Assembly (NCBI GenBank): GCA_964036045.1
Contig: OZ038382.1
Location: 2,750,612 to 2,814,611, forward strand
From: Eutreptiella sp. 'Long Island Sound 2002'
Lineage: Eukaryota; Euglenozoa; Euglenophyceae; Eutreptiales; Eutreptiaceae
Reading direction: 5' to 3'
Length of the DNA stretch: 64,000 bases
In this document: one piece after another, positions 48,301-58,394 of the stretch
How positions within the stretch are numbered: the first letter of the stretch is position 1
Layout: each line of letters starts with the position of its first letter
Program-made: the position numbers and the translations under genes
Notes under the pieces: model-generated
Database searches by the model: none
What the model was told of the DNA's origin: nothing
Seen by the model: the letters and a program-made list of their open reading frames with translations, nothing else

Positions 48301-50320
48301 TCCAAGTTGAACCTGGCCAGAAAGACAAGCTCAGAAACACTTTCCCAGGGATGAATGCCATTGTTTTGGTGGGGTTGGGGTGGCGGGGCTGCAGCCTGAT
48401 GCCGAAATGACAAAGAAACGTTTTGTTGGTGACCCGCTTGACCAGGCATTGGTTTGGGTGACATGCTTTTTGGAGGATGCGCCTTAGCGAGAACACGGGC
48501 AACGGCTGCTTGGTTTGCTGCGTACTGGTATTGTAATTAGAATCGTCATTGCTGGGCGGTGTGGGAGGGGGGGGGCACCCCCAGTTGAATCCATTCCTGC
48601 ACAGGTCCCACGCATTTCGGGCTGTGCCAAGTGTTTCCCCGACATCGATGGTGCACATCCCTTCGACATTTAAAGGTGGACTGTTTTGAGGGCCAGTGCA
48701 TGCACACCCTCTGTGCTCCGTAGCATCGGGGCATTGTCTGTCACGAGGATTGCATTCGTTCGTGGTTGAATCCTGTTCGCGCTGCCGCCTGCCACCCCCT
48801 CCGTTGTAGGGTCTGAGACAGCTCGCAGTGCACTGCAGTCAACCTCCTGCGGACCAGCCAGACCACCATCCGTTAGTAGTTTGGAACTCTTGGGCCCGTG
48901 TGGATGGGTTCCTGCAGGTGTGTGAGCCCTTCATTAAGGACAGAGAGGGAGGCTGCCGCCCGCGCACTACGCGCACTGCGCATACTGCGCCCTTCAAGTA
49001 TCCCGGGTTGTACGCCATGCTGCGTGGTGAGTTGCAGCGCCACACGCACATCAGGCCTCCTGGATGCAGCCGTACACACATGCCCTGGTGCGCTGTGTGC
49101 GCCGCGCTCGTCGCGGGCGGCACCTCAGGGATTGCACTTTGAGGGTGTTTGCAAAGTCCCTTAACGGTGGCGGACCTTATCCAGACTGCCCAACAGGATT
49201 CAACGCCCCGAACCCAACTTCCAGCCGCACAACGTCCAGCGGGTGCCAGACTATCCAGCCCGTAGACCCCAGACTTTCCCACAATCAAATGCTGTTGTAT
49301 GTCGTAGAGATACTACAGATTTGCGGAAATATTTGATTCTCTGAGCACGAATTGATTCCATGCACAAAAACTCGGAAACTGAATTAATTTTTCAGCACCT
49401 GTGGAAGCGTGACATGGGTCGCAAAAGTGCGCGAAAATGAAGAAATTCTGTGGACAAAAAACCCAATCTGATGTTCATTTCGTCTCCTCTTCTTTTGCAG
49501 ACACCATGTTGTGCATGGCTTTCGTGCGACGAAATATTTGTCCTAGACCGTAAATGCTGCTGTATGTGACGACATTCCGTAACAATTAAATTTAGTGTTG
49601 CATGTCCGTTGTTGCACGAAAAATACTTCTTTGTTTGCGTTTTTCTTTGCGCTTTCTGTACTCTTTATTTTTTCAGTGGCTCTTTGTAGGTCCAGGCGCC
49701 ATTGATGGCTGTGGCCCCTGGATGGATGTTGCTGATGCTCTGTGGTCCCTGGATGGAGTGCAGGGGTGGAATGGGTGGATGTTACATTGCCGTGAGCCCC
49801 TTCGGTTGGCTGTGCCGAAGCGGTGACCTTACCTTTCAGTCATTTGGTTTTTCGTTGGGACCACTGGGGGGGGGGGGTCATGGTTTCCAGCAACAACAGT
49901 GTGTGAAGCCGGATCATGTTACCTTCTGTAAGAAGCCACGACAAAGTTCCCAAGTTCTTGAACAGCCGTGGCTGCGCGTTGAAAAAATTGACGCACATGT
50001 GACACTTGACTCGCCTTGGGGCTCCAACCTCCAGCACTCATTGGAAAACTTCCAACAACAGTGCGCAGCATACAAAGTTGATGGCCTCGCTCTGCAGCCC
50101 CGCTTTTAATTTCTCTCAGGCCGATTTTGGCGCCACGCTGCAGCAGTTCGAGTGGCTCAACTCGTATCAATCCACCACTATCGGTGAGTTTTTAGTCATC
50201 CCGGTCTCGAAGAAGGGAGGATTGTGCATGCACGTGACGCTGCCGCCCATGCAGATGGACAGTCTTGACAAGTGCTTCAACGCTTTCCGATACTTCTCAA
50301 ATCAATCGGCAGCTGCTTAA
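36320..50320 (+). CDS. HXXXD (BAHD-type) acyltransferase, seven exons over 14 kb
   Basis: BAHD enzymes move an acyl group from CoA to an alcohol or amine. Exons: 36320-37306, 38940-39278, 43613-43742, 44707-44868, 46302-46432, 48810-48917, 50120-50320 (stop TAA). Phases fit throughout: total 2,058 nt, 685 aa. Acceptors at 38939, 46301 and 50119 are strong; donor 48918 is GTGTGT. Residues 1-215 are a Pro/Ala/Arg-rich extension; the domain starts near 219 (IPLSQRD). Catalytic HLLGD is at 350-354; TTNDILMAV near 444; DSRGR then DFFGNG across the exon 3-4 join, which recreates the Asp codon; SW near 610; the DFGWG position reads DFGAT (621-625), then GGLCMHVTLPPMQM near the C-terminus. The HXXXD pair is intact; the altered DFGWG is a structural motif and may change CoA handling. 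Exon 4's end and the whole of exon 5 are least certain. The substrate cannot be told. Confidence 0.85.
37489..37535 (+). repeat. (CCA)n-like tract in intron 1
   Basis: CCACCACCG/CCACTA trinucleotides just before the 37.56-kb repeat block. A second CCACCACCAC tract lies at about 38,008-38,030. Confidence 0.85.
37561..37705 (+). repeat. Three copies of a ~45-55-bp repeat
   Basis: Each contains GCCAATGGACyCCCCCTCTC followed by GAAAGAAGAAACATGGCCC. It lies in acyltransferase intron 1 and keeps reading frames open by chance. Confidence 0.9.
39539..40355 (-). pseudogene. Minus-strand coding remnant inside acyltransferase intron 2
   Basis: After an acceptor-like CTGCACCTCCCAG (to about 40,344) the minus strand reads LTPDEYCELILNLGVPKPGG, then CTLRGLKYTKVTGLPFACP and CPEC. 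The better-looking reading then shifts frame near 40,190 and stays open to 39,539 (218 codons). A frameshift or intron is needed to join them. I do not recognise the family. It could be a nested gene, an old mobile element or a captured gene piece. Confidence 0.3.
40614..40840 (-). other. Two tRNA-like B-box sites
   Basis: Reverse-complement GATTCAAATCTC (about 40,627) and GGATTCGAATCGC (about 40,820) resemble pol III B boxes in SINE-like surroundings. The A boxes are poor. Confidence 0.4.
41008..41082 (+). other. tRNA-like sequence
   Basis: A-box-like GACCAGCTCAGAAGG and B-box GGTTCAGAACCC about 36 bases apart. Stems do not close, so a SINE fragment is more likely than a tRNA gene. Confidence 0.45.
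42750..42960 (+). other. Possible acidic/Ser-rich coding scrap in intron 2
   Basis: After TTGATTTTCAG the frame reads DDFKDPEEEESEEEEVHAL, then stops. A shifted frame continues as a Ser-rich segment (SSSGFSSFSSSSN). Either an intron or a frameshift separates them. Weak evidence, no family. Confidence 0.2.
44139..44172 (+). repeat. (CCCA)n microsatellite
   Basis: Seven to eight tetranucleotide units in acyltransferase intron 3. Confidence 0.9.
45225..45395 (-). other. Two adjacent tRNA-like sites (SINE-like)
   Basis: Reverse-complement GGTTCAAATCC (about 45,250) and AGTTCGAATCTC (about 45,320). The second has an A-box-like GTTCGAGTGGTGG upstream at about 45,360. The acceptor stem pairs poorly. 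It lies in acyltransferase intron 4. Confidence 0.5.
45448..45510 (+). repeat. (TGCC)n-rich tract
   Basis: Repeated CTGCCTGC/CTGTCTGC units, imperfect. Confidence 0.8.
46010..46085 (-). other. tRNA-like sequence
   Basis: Minus-strand GGTGGTAGCGCATCC (A-box-like) precedes AAGTTAAAACCCC (degenerate B box), with complementary outer bases (GCCTTGGTGG and CCACCAGGGC). Likely SINE-derived. Confidence 0.45.
46722..46865 (+). pseudogene. Conserved ORF tail (TLFRQ family), copy 2
   Basis: Plus frame ending TAG at 46,863-46,865. It matches copy 1 near 31.3 kb over about 45 residues and stops at the same place. It sits in acyltransferase intron 5. Confidence 0.55.
47690..48125 (+). repeat. ~50-bp diverged minisatellite in intron 5
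   Basis: Eight or nine units of the pattern GTGTGTCTCCTACATGCAC followed by GGGAGG and GGGGCAGGG. It includes a 17-base G run (47,989-48,005). The long frames on both strands are due to the repeat. Confidence 0.85.
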
Positions 50321-51109
50321 GGATTTCGCCGGCCCACAACCCACTCAACTGATTTGCATGGCGGATTGCGTTGTCTGTTGCACAGTGGTTTTGGTGAGGT
50401 TCATCATCGATCCGTTGGATGGCAGACCTACAATGGCCCTGTACACTCCTCCAAAAGTCGCGCAGTGGCTGCAGTCAATTGCAGCGCGTCCTTCTGGAAT
50501 CCTGAGATACAGTGGCGTGGCATTCACGCCATGTAATGCATTATCCATCCGTAACGGCGGGAGGACCTGTCCTAATGTAATATGTAGTGTAGCACAGTGT
50601 TCTGGATGATTCTAGATGATGTTGCATATCCCTCATGACACATGGTGGTATTCGACAGCAGCGGTCAACACATTGTATTGTCCGCTGCCTCCAAATCAAT
50701 TAGGCAGTCAGCGAATGGGGCATGGTCCCATGGTCCCTGTCCATGAACCCGCCACACATGGTGCTATGGCTGAGTTTTTGTATGTCTGTGTTCGTTGAAA
50801 GTATGTTTTCGCGTGCGATGGGCACGCAATGACGCATGGTCTTGGTCATGCGCTCTTCGGTACACTTCCTGATCCTACAGTGTCCTGAGGGCTGCATCTG
50901 GAGCAAATAGTCGCGCCCAAACGAATGGGCACTGCTTAGTGATGCAGCTATGCCCAGTCATGGAGATACCCCGGCCCCCGGGGTGGGTGGGTGATTGGGT
51001 CAGTGGCTGCAAACAGCTGTTGTCTCGACTTCCTTGCCCTTCTCTTTGGCGGTTCCCAGTTATCCCCTGCCAAAAAGGTTCTTGATGTCAGCAGGTCGGC
51101 TTGGGTCGA

Positions 51110-51415
51110 CTAGGATCCGGTCCTCCTGAGCTCTTGCCACTTTCCAAAAAGTCGTTGATTTATTAGGGTGTCTTCCAGGACTTTGGGATGGCACACAGAC
51201 CACTCGGTTGCCAGGAGGATTCCCTCATACCAGGAATGTGCTGAACATGCGAGTGGCTGGAGACCTCTTTGAGGCCCTCCCAGAAGCTTGATTTGCCTTG
51301 TTCGAAGTCTTTTGAAATCCATCATGTGTTCCTTGTGAATATGAATAGCGATCAGAGACAGCTGTCCTCTCCATGGCCCTTGCCCTGGAACCGACGCATC
51401 CTCGCCCCCTTTCAT
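51110..51415 (-). CDS. Possible exon, unknown basic protein
   Basis: A minus frame reads as protein (MMDFKRLRTRQIKLLGGPQR, then SWYEGILLATEWSVCHPKVL, then INQRLFGKWQELRRTGS) and ends TAG. A different minus frame is also open upstream. No family or splice proof. It could be a mobile-element remnant. Confidence 0.3.
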   Translation of the reverse strand: MKGGEDASVPGQGPWRGQLSLIAIHIHKEHMMDFKRLRTRQIKLLGGPQRGLQPLACSAHSWYEGILLATEWSVCHPKVLEDTLINQRLFGKWQELRRTGS

Positions 51416-51924
51416 GCTCCATACATTGAGGACCAGGCATCCAACTCCTAGACACAGCCTCCGGGGGGGGGGGGGGGACTCTGCAGGAGAATTGGATCAG
51501 TGAAACTCCGCCAACTGCAATGCGGCGTGCGAGGCTTCTGTGAACCGATCTCACTTCCCATTTCCACCCCGCGAGGGCCTCTATCCCTGACGGATGTCGC
51601 TGTGCTGAGGCTCGTGCTTTTAAGGGCAATCCAGGAGGGGAGTGCATGGGAACTGGGCCAAAGTGTATGGCATGGCATGGCATGGAAGTCTTTGTAGCAC
51701 TGTGACCGCTGTTCTATGGGCTTGTGCATGAGCCCGTTTATTAATGATGCAAGTTACAATCCTGAGGATTTGCTGTTGGTGTTTTGATGGGCCCAATAGT
51801 CGGTTGCGCATCAGGCGTTATCGGCCCCTCCGAAGGGGTCTTCATTTCTGTCTCTTGTGGGTGTGGGTCTTCTTGTCTTTTCTCAGAGCCTCCCTTCCTC
51901 CCCTATCCTCTCCGCGAGTGCTGA

Positions 51925-52128
51925 GGAACAAGCAAGTCCTCAGCCGACAAGCAGATGCTTTGCGAACAGTCTGTCGTGCATTGGCATTCACGTTCGGCAG
52001 CCTTTGTTGGATTCGTATGGACTCTTGTAGAGGCAGACACCAACCCCAATGAGGATGATGTCGTGCAAAGATTTTCCGCTGATTCAGTTGACCCGGGGTA
52101 TGGCACGCACCGTGCGCACACCGTATGA
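51925..52128 (+). CDS. Possible short exon, unknown protein
   Basis: A 67-codon plus frame without an early ATG reads SVVHWHSRSAAFVGFVWTLV, then EADTNPNEDDVVQRFSADSV and ends TGA at 52,126-52,128. The composition is protein-like. No family. The end overlaps the recurrent GC motif. Confidence 0.28.
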   Translation, partial: GTSKSSADKQMLCEQSVVHWHSRSAAFVGFVWTLVEADTNPNEDDVVQRFSADSVDPGYGTHRAHTV

Positions 52129-53253
52129 GCTTCTACGAGGCTCATGCGTTGGAATCAATCATTGGAACTAAAGTACAACATCCTCGGCCACACCTGTTTC
52201 AGGGTGTGGCCATGGTTTCAAGGGCAAGACCCCATTCGCTGCTGTGAGCGGCGTCTCGGGCTGCCCTTTAGGATACTTGCTTTTGTTGCGCCGAAGGGCA
52301 GCCTCAGATTCCAGTGGCACAATTGCCGTTGATCGGCAGCGGTTGGCGATCAACCGACGGCGGTTGATAGGCAAGCGACGCGGGTTGGTTGGCCGGGGCG
52401 TTTTTGAGGTCCAGGCGTACGACAGTGCGGCACTTATTTTCCTGGATTACGGACTGCCCCAGTGGCGTTACTTGATGCAATAGACAGGATTCCTATGCCA
52501 GAACCCTTTGCACACTGTTGCTTGCTGGGCCCCGTGCGCAGAGCTTTTGGTGGTGCCCTTTTCCAAACGGCTGGAACTGCACCATTTCTTGCACAATGCC
52601 TGCGCACCGCTTGATAAGAGATCGCGTTTCCGCACAAGCGAATGGTGTTCAAGGCAGCGGTGTCTCTCTATTCCGTCAACAAGGTCTTTTTTAAGCCCCG
52701 TTGTCGAAACTATTTGTATGTCTGCAGATGTGTCTACTGTATTATTTTGCCTGAAACGTTCTTTTTGGTGCCAGGTAATCTATGCTCGATATGTTCACCT
52801 TTTGTTTATGGTCCCATCCCCCCACGCGCTGTCCACCGAACGAGCCCTGTGTGCACTGCAACTCTGGGGAGCATGGCTTCTGCGGTGCAGCTCGAAATAT
52901 ATTTGGCATTCTCCGGCGTACTTCGTATTTTCCTCCTTCTTTTTCCAATGCGCTTCTCTTTTTTGCTCTGTATTGTTTCCATCAGCGACATGACCTGACG
53001 TGCCGTGACAGAACGTGGCATGGCATGACACAAGATGGAAGCCGCTTTGCTTGAGTGTTCCGAATGGTCGTACATGCATCGTGACGCGCTTCAGATTATC
53101 GCGAGGGCAACGCGCCATGCCAGACGGCTGTCCTCTCAGTGTGACCCCTCCATAGTGCATTGAAGATTCGCTTTTTGTGATTCACTGGGCCCGAACGTTC
53201 GGCATGGACCAGTCGTTCTGGTTCTCTAAAAAAAAAAAGTGGCATTTATGAAG

Positions 53254-54440
53254 GGGCAATCGATGCTACGAATTGCGGTGAATTGAGGGACCCTCTGTGC
53301 TGTGGTCTGGAAATTTCATTCCCAGAGACAGCAATCGAATATGCTGCATCTCACAGTGAAGTGCCACGGATGTGTGATGCATTTTGGGTTTTGGTAGCTT
53401 AACCACCTGATGAGTTGACCCCAAAGTTGCTCACAGAAAGTGTTTTGTCCCATCTCAGCAGATGTCTTATTGCACTTTCTAATGCGAAGACATTGCGGAC
53501 GTTTTGTATGGCACCTTTGTTCAGGTTTGCATGCATGTGTGTGTGCGTGCATTGGTAAGCGCATGCATGTTGTGTCTGTGTGCCTGTGTATTGGTAGTAT
53601 TTCTTGTTTGTGTGAGTAATGAGTTAGATACTTTCAACGGGTGTCTATCTTGCTCTTCAATTTGTTCTTGCAGTACAGCACACGAAGAAGATAGTGGGCA
53701 TTGTTTTCTTTGTGCTCTGCTCATGTTTGTGACTGGTTTTGAAATTGCGATTCTGCCCTGGTCAGCATCTGGAAAGCCCAGTTCAGTGAATGTGATGTGC
53801 AATTTACAAATGTCTGCTGATTGGGAAGATTCGGTAGAGCATAGCCAATCGATGCTACGAATTATGGTGAATTGAGGGACCCTTTGTGCTGTGGTTCCCA
53901 AATTCCAGGCCCAGAGACAGCAACCGTATGCAACAGCTCAGGCCCTTCTCTTGGTGGAATATGCTGCATCTCACAGTGAAGTGCCAGGGATGTGTGATGC
54001 ATTGGGTTTTGGTAGCTTAACCACCTGCTTGGATGATAGCCTTGATTCCGCTTCCCCAAAGTTGCCCACAGAAATCGTTTCGTCCTGTCTCAGCAGATGT
54101 CTTTTTTTTTTTGCACTTTCTAAACAACGCATTGTGAATGCCTGTTGTGCGAAGGCATTGCAGACATTTTGTATGGCATTTTTTGTTCAGGTTTGCTTGC
54201 GTGCGTGTGTGCGTGCATTGGTAAGCGCATGTATGTTGTGCCTGTGTGCCTGTGTATTGGTAGTATTTCTTGTTTGTGTGAGTAATGAGTTAGATACTTT
54301 CAACGGGTGTCTATCTTGCTCTCAAATTTGTTCTTGCAGTACAGCACACGAAGAAGATAGTGGGCATTGTTTTCTTTGTGCTCTGCTCATGTTTGTGACT
54401 GGTTTTTGCGAGATTTACAAACGTCTGCTGATTGGGATGA
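53254..54440 (+). repeat. ~600-bp tandem duplication
   Basis: Copy 1 (about 53,254-53,841) and copy 2 (about 53,842-54,440) are very similar. Both begin CAATCGATGCTACGAATT, contain CTCACAGTGAAGTGCCA, the long GGTAAGCGCATG...GTTAGATACTTTCAACGGG block and TGTTCTTGCAG. Copy 2 has an extra block near 53,925-53,955 and lacks part of the 3' end of copy 1. The 237-codon frame over copy 2 (53,891-54,604) has no match. Confidence 0.93.
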
Positions 54441-54836
54441 TTGGGATCTGTGGCCATGTGCCGTGTGATCCCTGTGATGCAAAAGAAAGTCAAAGCTGCC
54501 ACTGCGACAGTCAAGGTGTGTATGGTAACTTCACACATATTGTCAACCCAAAAAGTGGGAAGTTGCTGTACCACATACCCTGGACGGAGCCCCCCCAGCT
54601 TTGACTCCTGGGGAGCCCATCCCCAATGGCTCCATCAGAGCCTACTCCCCCAAGTTGCAGTAAAATTTTGGGGAGCAGCCAGCTGGGGGACGACATCTGC
54701 TTTTCTGCATTTGCACCAGTTCCCAACATCAGTTCATTAAGGCAGCCTGAAGAATGCCATTTTACTGCAGATGTCTTGCTAAATTGACAAATTATTGTCA
54801 TTCTGCTATTCTTATTATTGTTATTAGTGGATATTA

Positions 54837-55170
54837 TTATTTGTTGTTGAAGCACAGCCCGCCGGGTTTTGTAATGTATTGCATTGCTACACCGAATGGG
54901 GGGCATCTGGCATACGTTGGTGCACGGCCGCTGGCCGTTGTGTCGCTCCCAATCACTAGACCGCCCCCACGAGGTTTCACTTTCCTCACGTCGATCAGGG
55001 ATGTCCCGAGTCTGGAAAACAGAGGGGCGAGAGGGTGGACCCCAGTGGGTGTATGGATGCTGGTACCACAGGCTGAACACTGCACTGGGACGGACACTCC
55101 GCTCTCACCCACAGAACCGCATCCTGCCACGCCACCGCCACACGTCATCAACACGCTCTGAATACCCCCC
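54837..55170 (-). CDS. Possible exon, unknown protein
   Basis: The minus frame reads SVPVQCSACGTSIHTPTGVH, then LFSRLGTSLIDVRKVKPRGG and SDTTASGRAPTYARCPPFGV before TGA. A CPP/CxxC pattern hints at a metal site, but the stretch is short. A second minus frame is also open here (54,511-55,080). Acceptor near GTCCGTCCCAG. Confidence 0.3.
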
Positions 55171-55429
55171 CCCCCCAAAGACCAGACCTTGATCAACAAG
55201 AGTAGCCCACACACGCCACATGGCACTGGGCTTCGGCACAACCTCAATGGCCGCCACCAGTGATGTGCTTATTCACACGGAGGGGGGGGATCTGGCGTAC
55301 CCTCCCCCCCCCCCATCCAAACCACCCACCCACCCAAAACCAAAAGAATTTTCCTCTCGGGAAACATGAATTTTTGAATGCACAGCCCAAAATGAGTGGC
55401 CCATTTTAGGTACACAAAGGGGGAACGTT

Positions 55430-55695
55430 AGCGCGCTGGGCATCTTTTTTGACCCGTGCCCCACCGGTGGCCTTCTAGGGGGTGCACTTAGCGTAGTGCA
55501 GCTATTTGGGCGTCTGTCTGTACTAGAGACCCATACTTTGAGATACTAGGAGCATCATTGTGACCCCTACGGTAGGTTTTGACTCCTGATTTTGTCCCCT
55601 TTGTTGGTGACCCCCGAGAATGCAAGGGTGATGTAGCATTTCCGCCCTTTTTTGGGCCCCAACCTTCCGGTGCTATTGAGGAAACTGGGACAATC
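55430..55695 (+). repeat. Dispersed repeat family D, copy 3
   Basis: Combines the blocks seen separately at 29.1-29.3 kb and 32.2-32.4 kb and runs directly into the 48-bp array and transposase. This suggests the family is the end of a DNA transposon. Confidence 0.75.
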
Positions 55696-55699
55696 TCTG

Positions 55700-56012
55700 A
55701 ATCGACGCTTTGTTGCGTGGGCCCTTGAGTTGGGGTTAGTGATTCGCAATTCACGCTTTGTTGCGTGGCCCCTCGAGTTGGTGTTAGGGACTCGGAATCC
55801 AGGCTTTGTTGTCGGGCATTTTGAGTTGGGGTTAGGGATTCGCAATCCACGCTTTGTTGTGTGGCCCTTTGAGTCGGGGTTAGGGATTCTCAATCCACGC
55901 TTTATTGCGTGCCGTTTTGAGCTGGGTCCAGGGATTCGCAAACCATGCTTTGTTGTGTGGCCCCTCGAGTTTGGGTTAGGGAGTCGCAATCCACGCTTTG
56001 TTGGATCTGGAG
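55700..56012 (+). repeat. 48-bp minisatellite, about 6.5 units
   Basis: Unit near CGCTTTGTTGCGTGGCCC followed by TTGAGTTGGGGTTAGGGATTCG-like sequence, exactly 48 bp in consecutive units. Since 48 is 16 codons, three frames stay open over most of it (two minus, one plus), each as a 16-residue repeat. It contains GGGTTAGGG, which resembles a telomere word but not a telomeric array. Confidence 0.93.
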
Positions 56013-56055
56013 TGCCGACCCGTGGAATCCTAAGCATGCGTCGCATGTTTAAAAG

Positions 56056-56665
56056 ATGACTATTGCCGTTGATATGTTGGGCAACATCATATGGATTAGC
56101 CCTTTGGCCCCCGGGACATCAACAGATGTTTTGATTTGGGATGGGTATGGACCTTCTCGTACCCGAGTTGATTTCTTTGATTTTGAAGTTGGGGGCCATG
56201 ATGGTGGTTATAAAGGCCAGATTCATGTCATTGTGCCATTCATTGGAAGAAAGAATGGCACTTTGACAGCCCGCCAACAATGGTACAATGAGTTGCACGG
56301 GTGGTATAGGGCACACATTGAGCAACTGTTTGTTCGGTTGTGGCATTGGGGTTTGGTTGGGGCCATCTGGCGTGGCGGCCCTAATGAGTTGCACCACTCA
56401 GTCTGCATTTTGTTGCATTCTACACAATTTTGCATTCTGGGGCAAGTCGGTTACCCACCCTACGGACCATGGGAGCATGTCCCGCCTCATGTTTGGACTG
56501 ACCAAAGCAACTTGGCCACCACGCAAGATGAGGAAGAGGATGAGGCAGAAGTGTGTGTGTTGTGTTGCTAGAAGCGCTCCACCGTTGCAATTTGTGATGA
56601 GTGCAAGCAACAAAATTGTACTGAATGTATTGACACCCACACTTGTGGGACCAATGTTGTTTGTT
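56056..56665 (+). pseudogene. Broken Harbinger/PIF-type DDE transposase (DDE_Tnp_4-like)
   Basis: The plus frame from 56,056 carries the second half of a DDE_Tnp_4 domain. It shows a G-N-I-I-W strand and the PGTSTD turn, then HDGGYKG (second Asp), LTARQQWYN and the R-A-H-I-E-Q-L-F block with the catalytic Glu. The expected closing L-H-N-F segment appears only in another frame near 56,420, and the original frame resumes by about 56,520, so at least two indels are present. A TAG at 56,569-56,571 interrupts the original frame, which goes on with a Cys-rich tail (CDECKQQNCTECIDTHTCG) to TAA at 56,663-56,665. The N-terminal half is missing; the 48-bp array sits in its place. Not functional as it stands. 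Confidence 0.75.
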
Positions 56666-58390
56666 AAGTACAATACAGATGACAGTTGGGGTTTTTGAAT
56701 TCACAGATATTGCTTTATTATACCACGTGCTTTGTAGGGAAGGTGTGCAGTGCAACGTGGTCTACTTTGGGGAGCTTCTCCATGAGAGGGTAAATCTGGG
56801 GCTGAAGTCGGGATAGTCAATAAAAAAGCAGCGCACCCGGCGTGCAGCGGGCAAACATTTCTCCAAACGTCTTTTTTTTGGCCTTCATAACCTTCCTACC
56901 CGTCCCATAGGCCGCCGCAAAAGCTCAATGACGAATAGCCACGTGTGTGGCCAAACTTTGAAGAAGGTTTGTGCACTGGTTTTTGTAGTATCCCAGGTGT
57001 TTGTTATTGTTGTTGCCTGTTGCTCTGCTAGTGTTTGTTCTTGTAGATTTTTCGTTAGAGTGTAGGTTGCTGGCCTTTTGATGTATAGAAGCAGGGAGGT
57101 GATCCTGAACCGGCCCAGCGTCTTTGACTAGCTCTTATAGCCCTTGATAGGCGTAGAGCAGGTCCCGTTTGACCCTCTTTGCCGGTGTTGAACAACATAG
57201 GCACGCTCGAGGACATTTCCATATGCATTCTTCTGAGAGTTCAACTTCTTCAGAGGTCCTCTCATAGGCACCTCATACGTTGTTCAGTCACTTCAAGTCC
57301 ACCTCACGGCGCTAGGTTGTAATTTTGTGCTCAAGGTTTTCTTTGAGTTCGGAAAGATCTCCCATTGCTGTTTGCTTCAGCGGCCAGGAGCTGCAGGTAG
57401 GTCTGGCGTAGCGTGGCCTCTCCAACACAACCCTTCTCTTAGAGTCAAGGTACTCAAGGAACCCATTTTTGAAAGATTTGTTATACTTTTGTTACGAGCA
57501 ATCCTCTCCGTGAATGCCAAATACATATGGTCATGGCAAACATCACAGCAAGACCGAGCGCACCAAGATGGTGTAAGACTACTCACCATAATTTCTTTAA
57601 GAGCCACAAAAAAGACATAGTTGCTCTTTTTTCTTACCAATTTGAAAACAACTTTGGCGCGTCCATTTCCGAGAAATGTACTGCAGATTTCGGGTATTTC
57701 CTATTTCACAACTTAGATCCATCAGTTGGATCTCAACCCAAGCCTCCGATCGCTCAAACCCTATTCCGTTAGCACACACACTGCAAGATTTTTGCCCAAG
57801 TCTATCGCAACATCGAGGAATCTCAAATTGGTAAGTACTTAACCGGCACAAGGATTTGGAGCTATTGAGTCTTTTATTTGGAGTTCCAATTAAAAAGTCC
57901 AAAGTGTGGCAAAGGTTACGGCATAGAAAAAGCGCCGAAAAGCATGAGAAAGACGAAAAAACCAAGCATTGCAAGTGAAAATTTGCGCGCCGGAGTTACA
58001 CGGTTCCGTACCCGGAAACACGGTGCTCCCTCCGGAATGTAGGTGCGCCGATGCTAAGTGAAATGCGGGAAGAAAAAATACATTTTGCACGCTTAGAAAC
58101 AACAAATTTCCTATTGTATACAGAACTAGCACGATTTGCAATCTAAGTGTCCTTGAGGGGTACAAAAAAGGCAAGGTTGTGGCGAACGGATAGCAAGGTA
58201 CATGACTTAGATAACACTATTACAACCGAAACTACATGTGCGGTATCTCTTACATTTTTAATCATAGACTGTCAACCTACCTCATCAAAGTTCCATGAGA
58301 GCTAGGGTTCCATGGACCCCATATGGCTCCAAGTAGCTCCGAAGGATTCAACAACAAATTTTAGCTCCCATGGAGCCAAAAGCGGACTGA
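56666..58390. other. No supported gene
   Basis: Frames of 80-125 codons on both strands between 57.3 and 58.2 kb may be decayed retroelement sequence belonging to the neighbouring integrase remnant, but no motif proves it. Confidence 0.4.
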
Positions 58391-58394
58391 AGGT

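Larger units (their letters stand above)
50321..53250. other. Mostly non-coding; two weak exon candidates listed separately
   Basis: Apart from the candidates at 51.1-51.4 kb and 51.9-52.1 kb I see only short chance frames, a (TGGCA)n stutter near 51,668-51,686 and one copy of the recurrent GC motif (52,101-52,126). Confidence 0.4.

Noticed and set aside
53891-54604. 237-codon plus frame
   Set aside because: It spans the second copy of a tandem duplication and changes character abruptly; copy 1 does not support it.
55700-56012. Interstitial telomere
   Set aside because: GGGTTAGGG occurs once per 48-bp unit but is not itself tandem, so it is part of a minisatellite.
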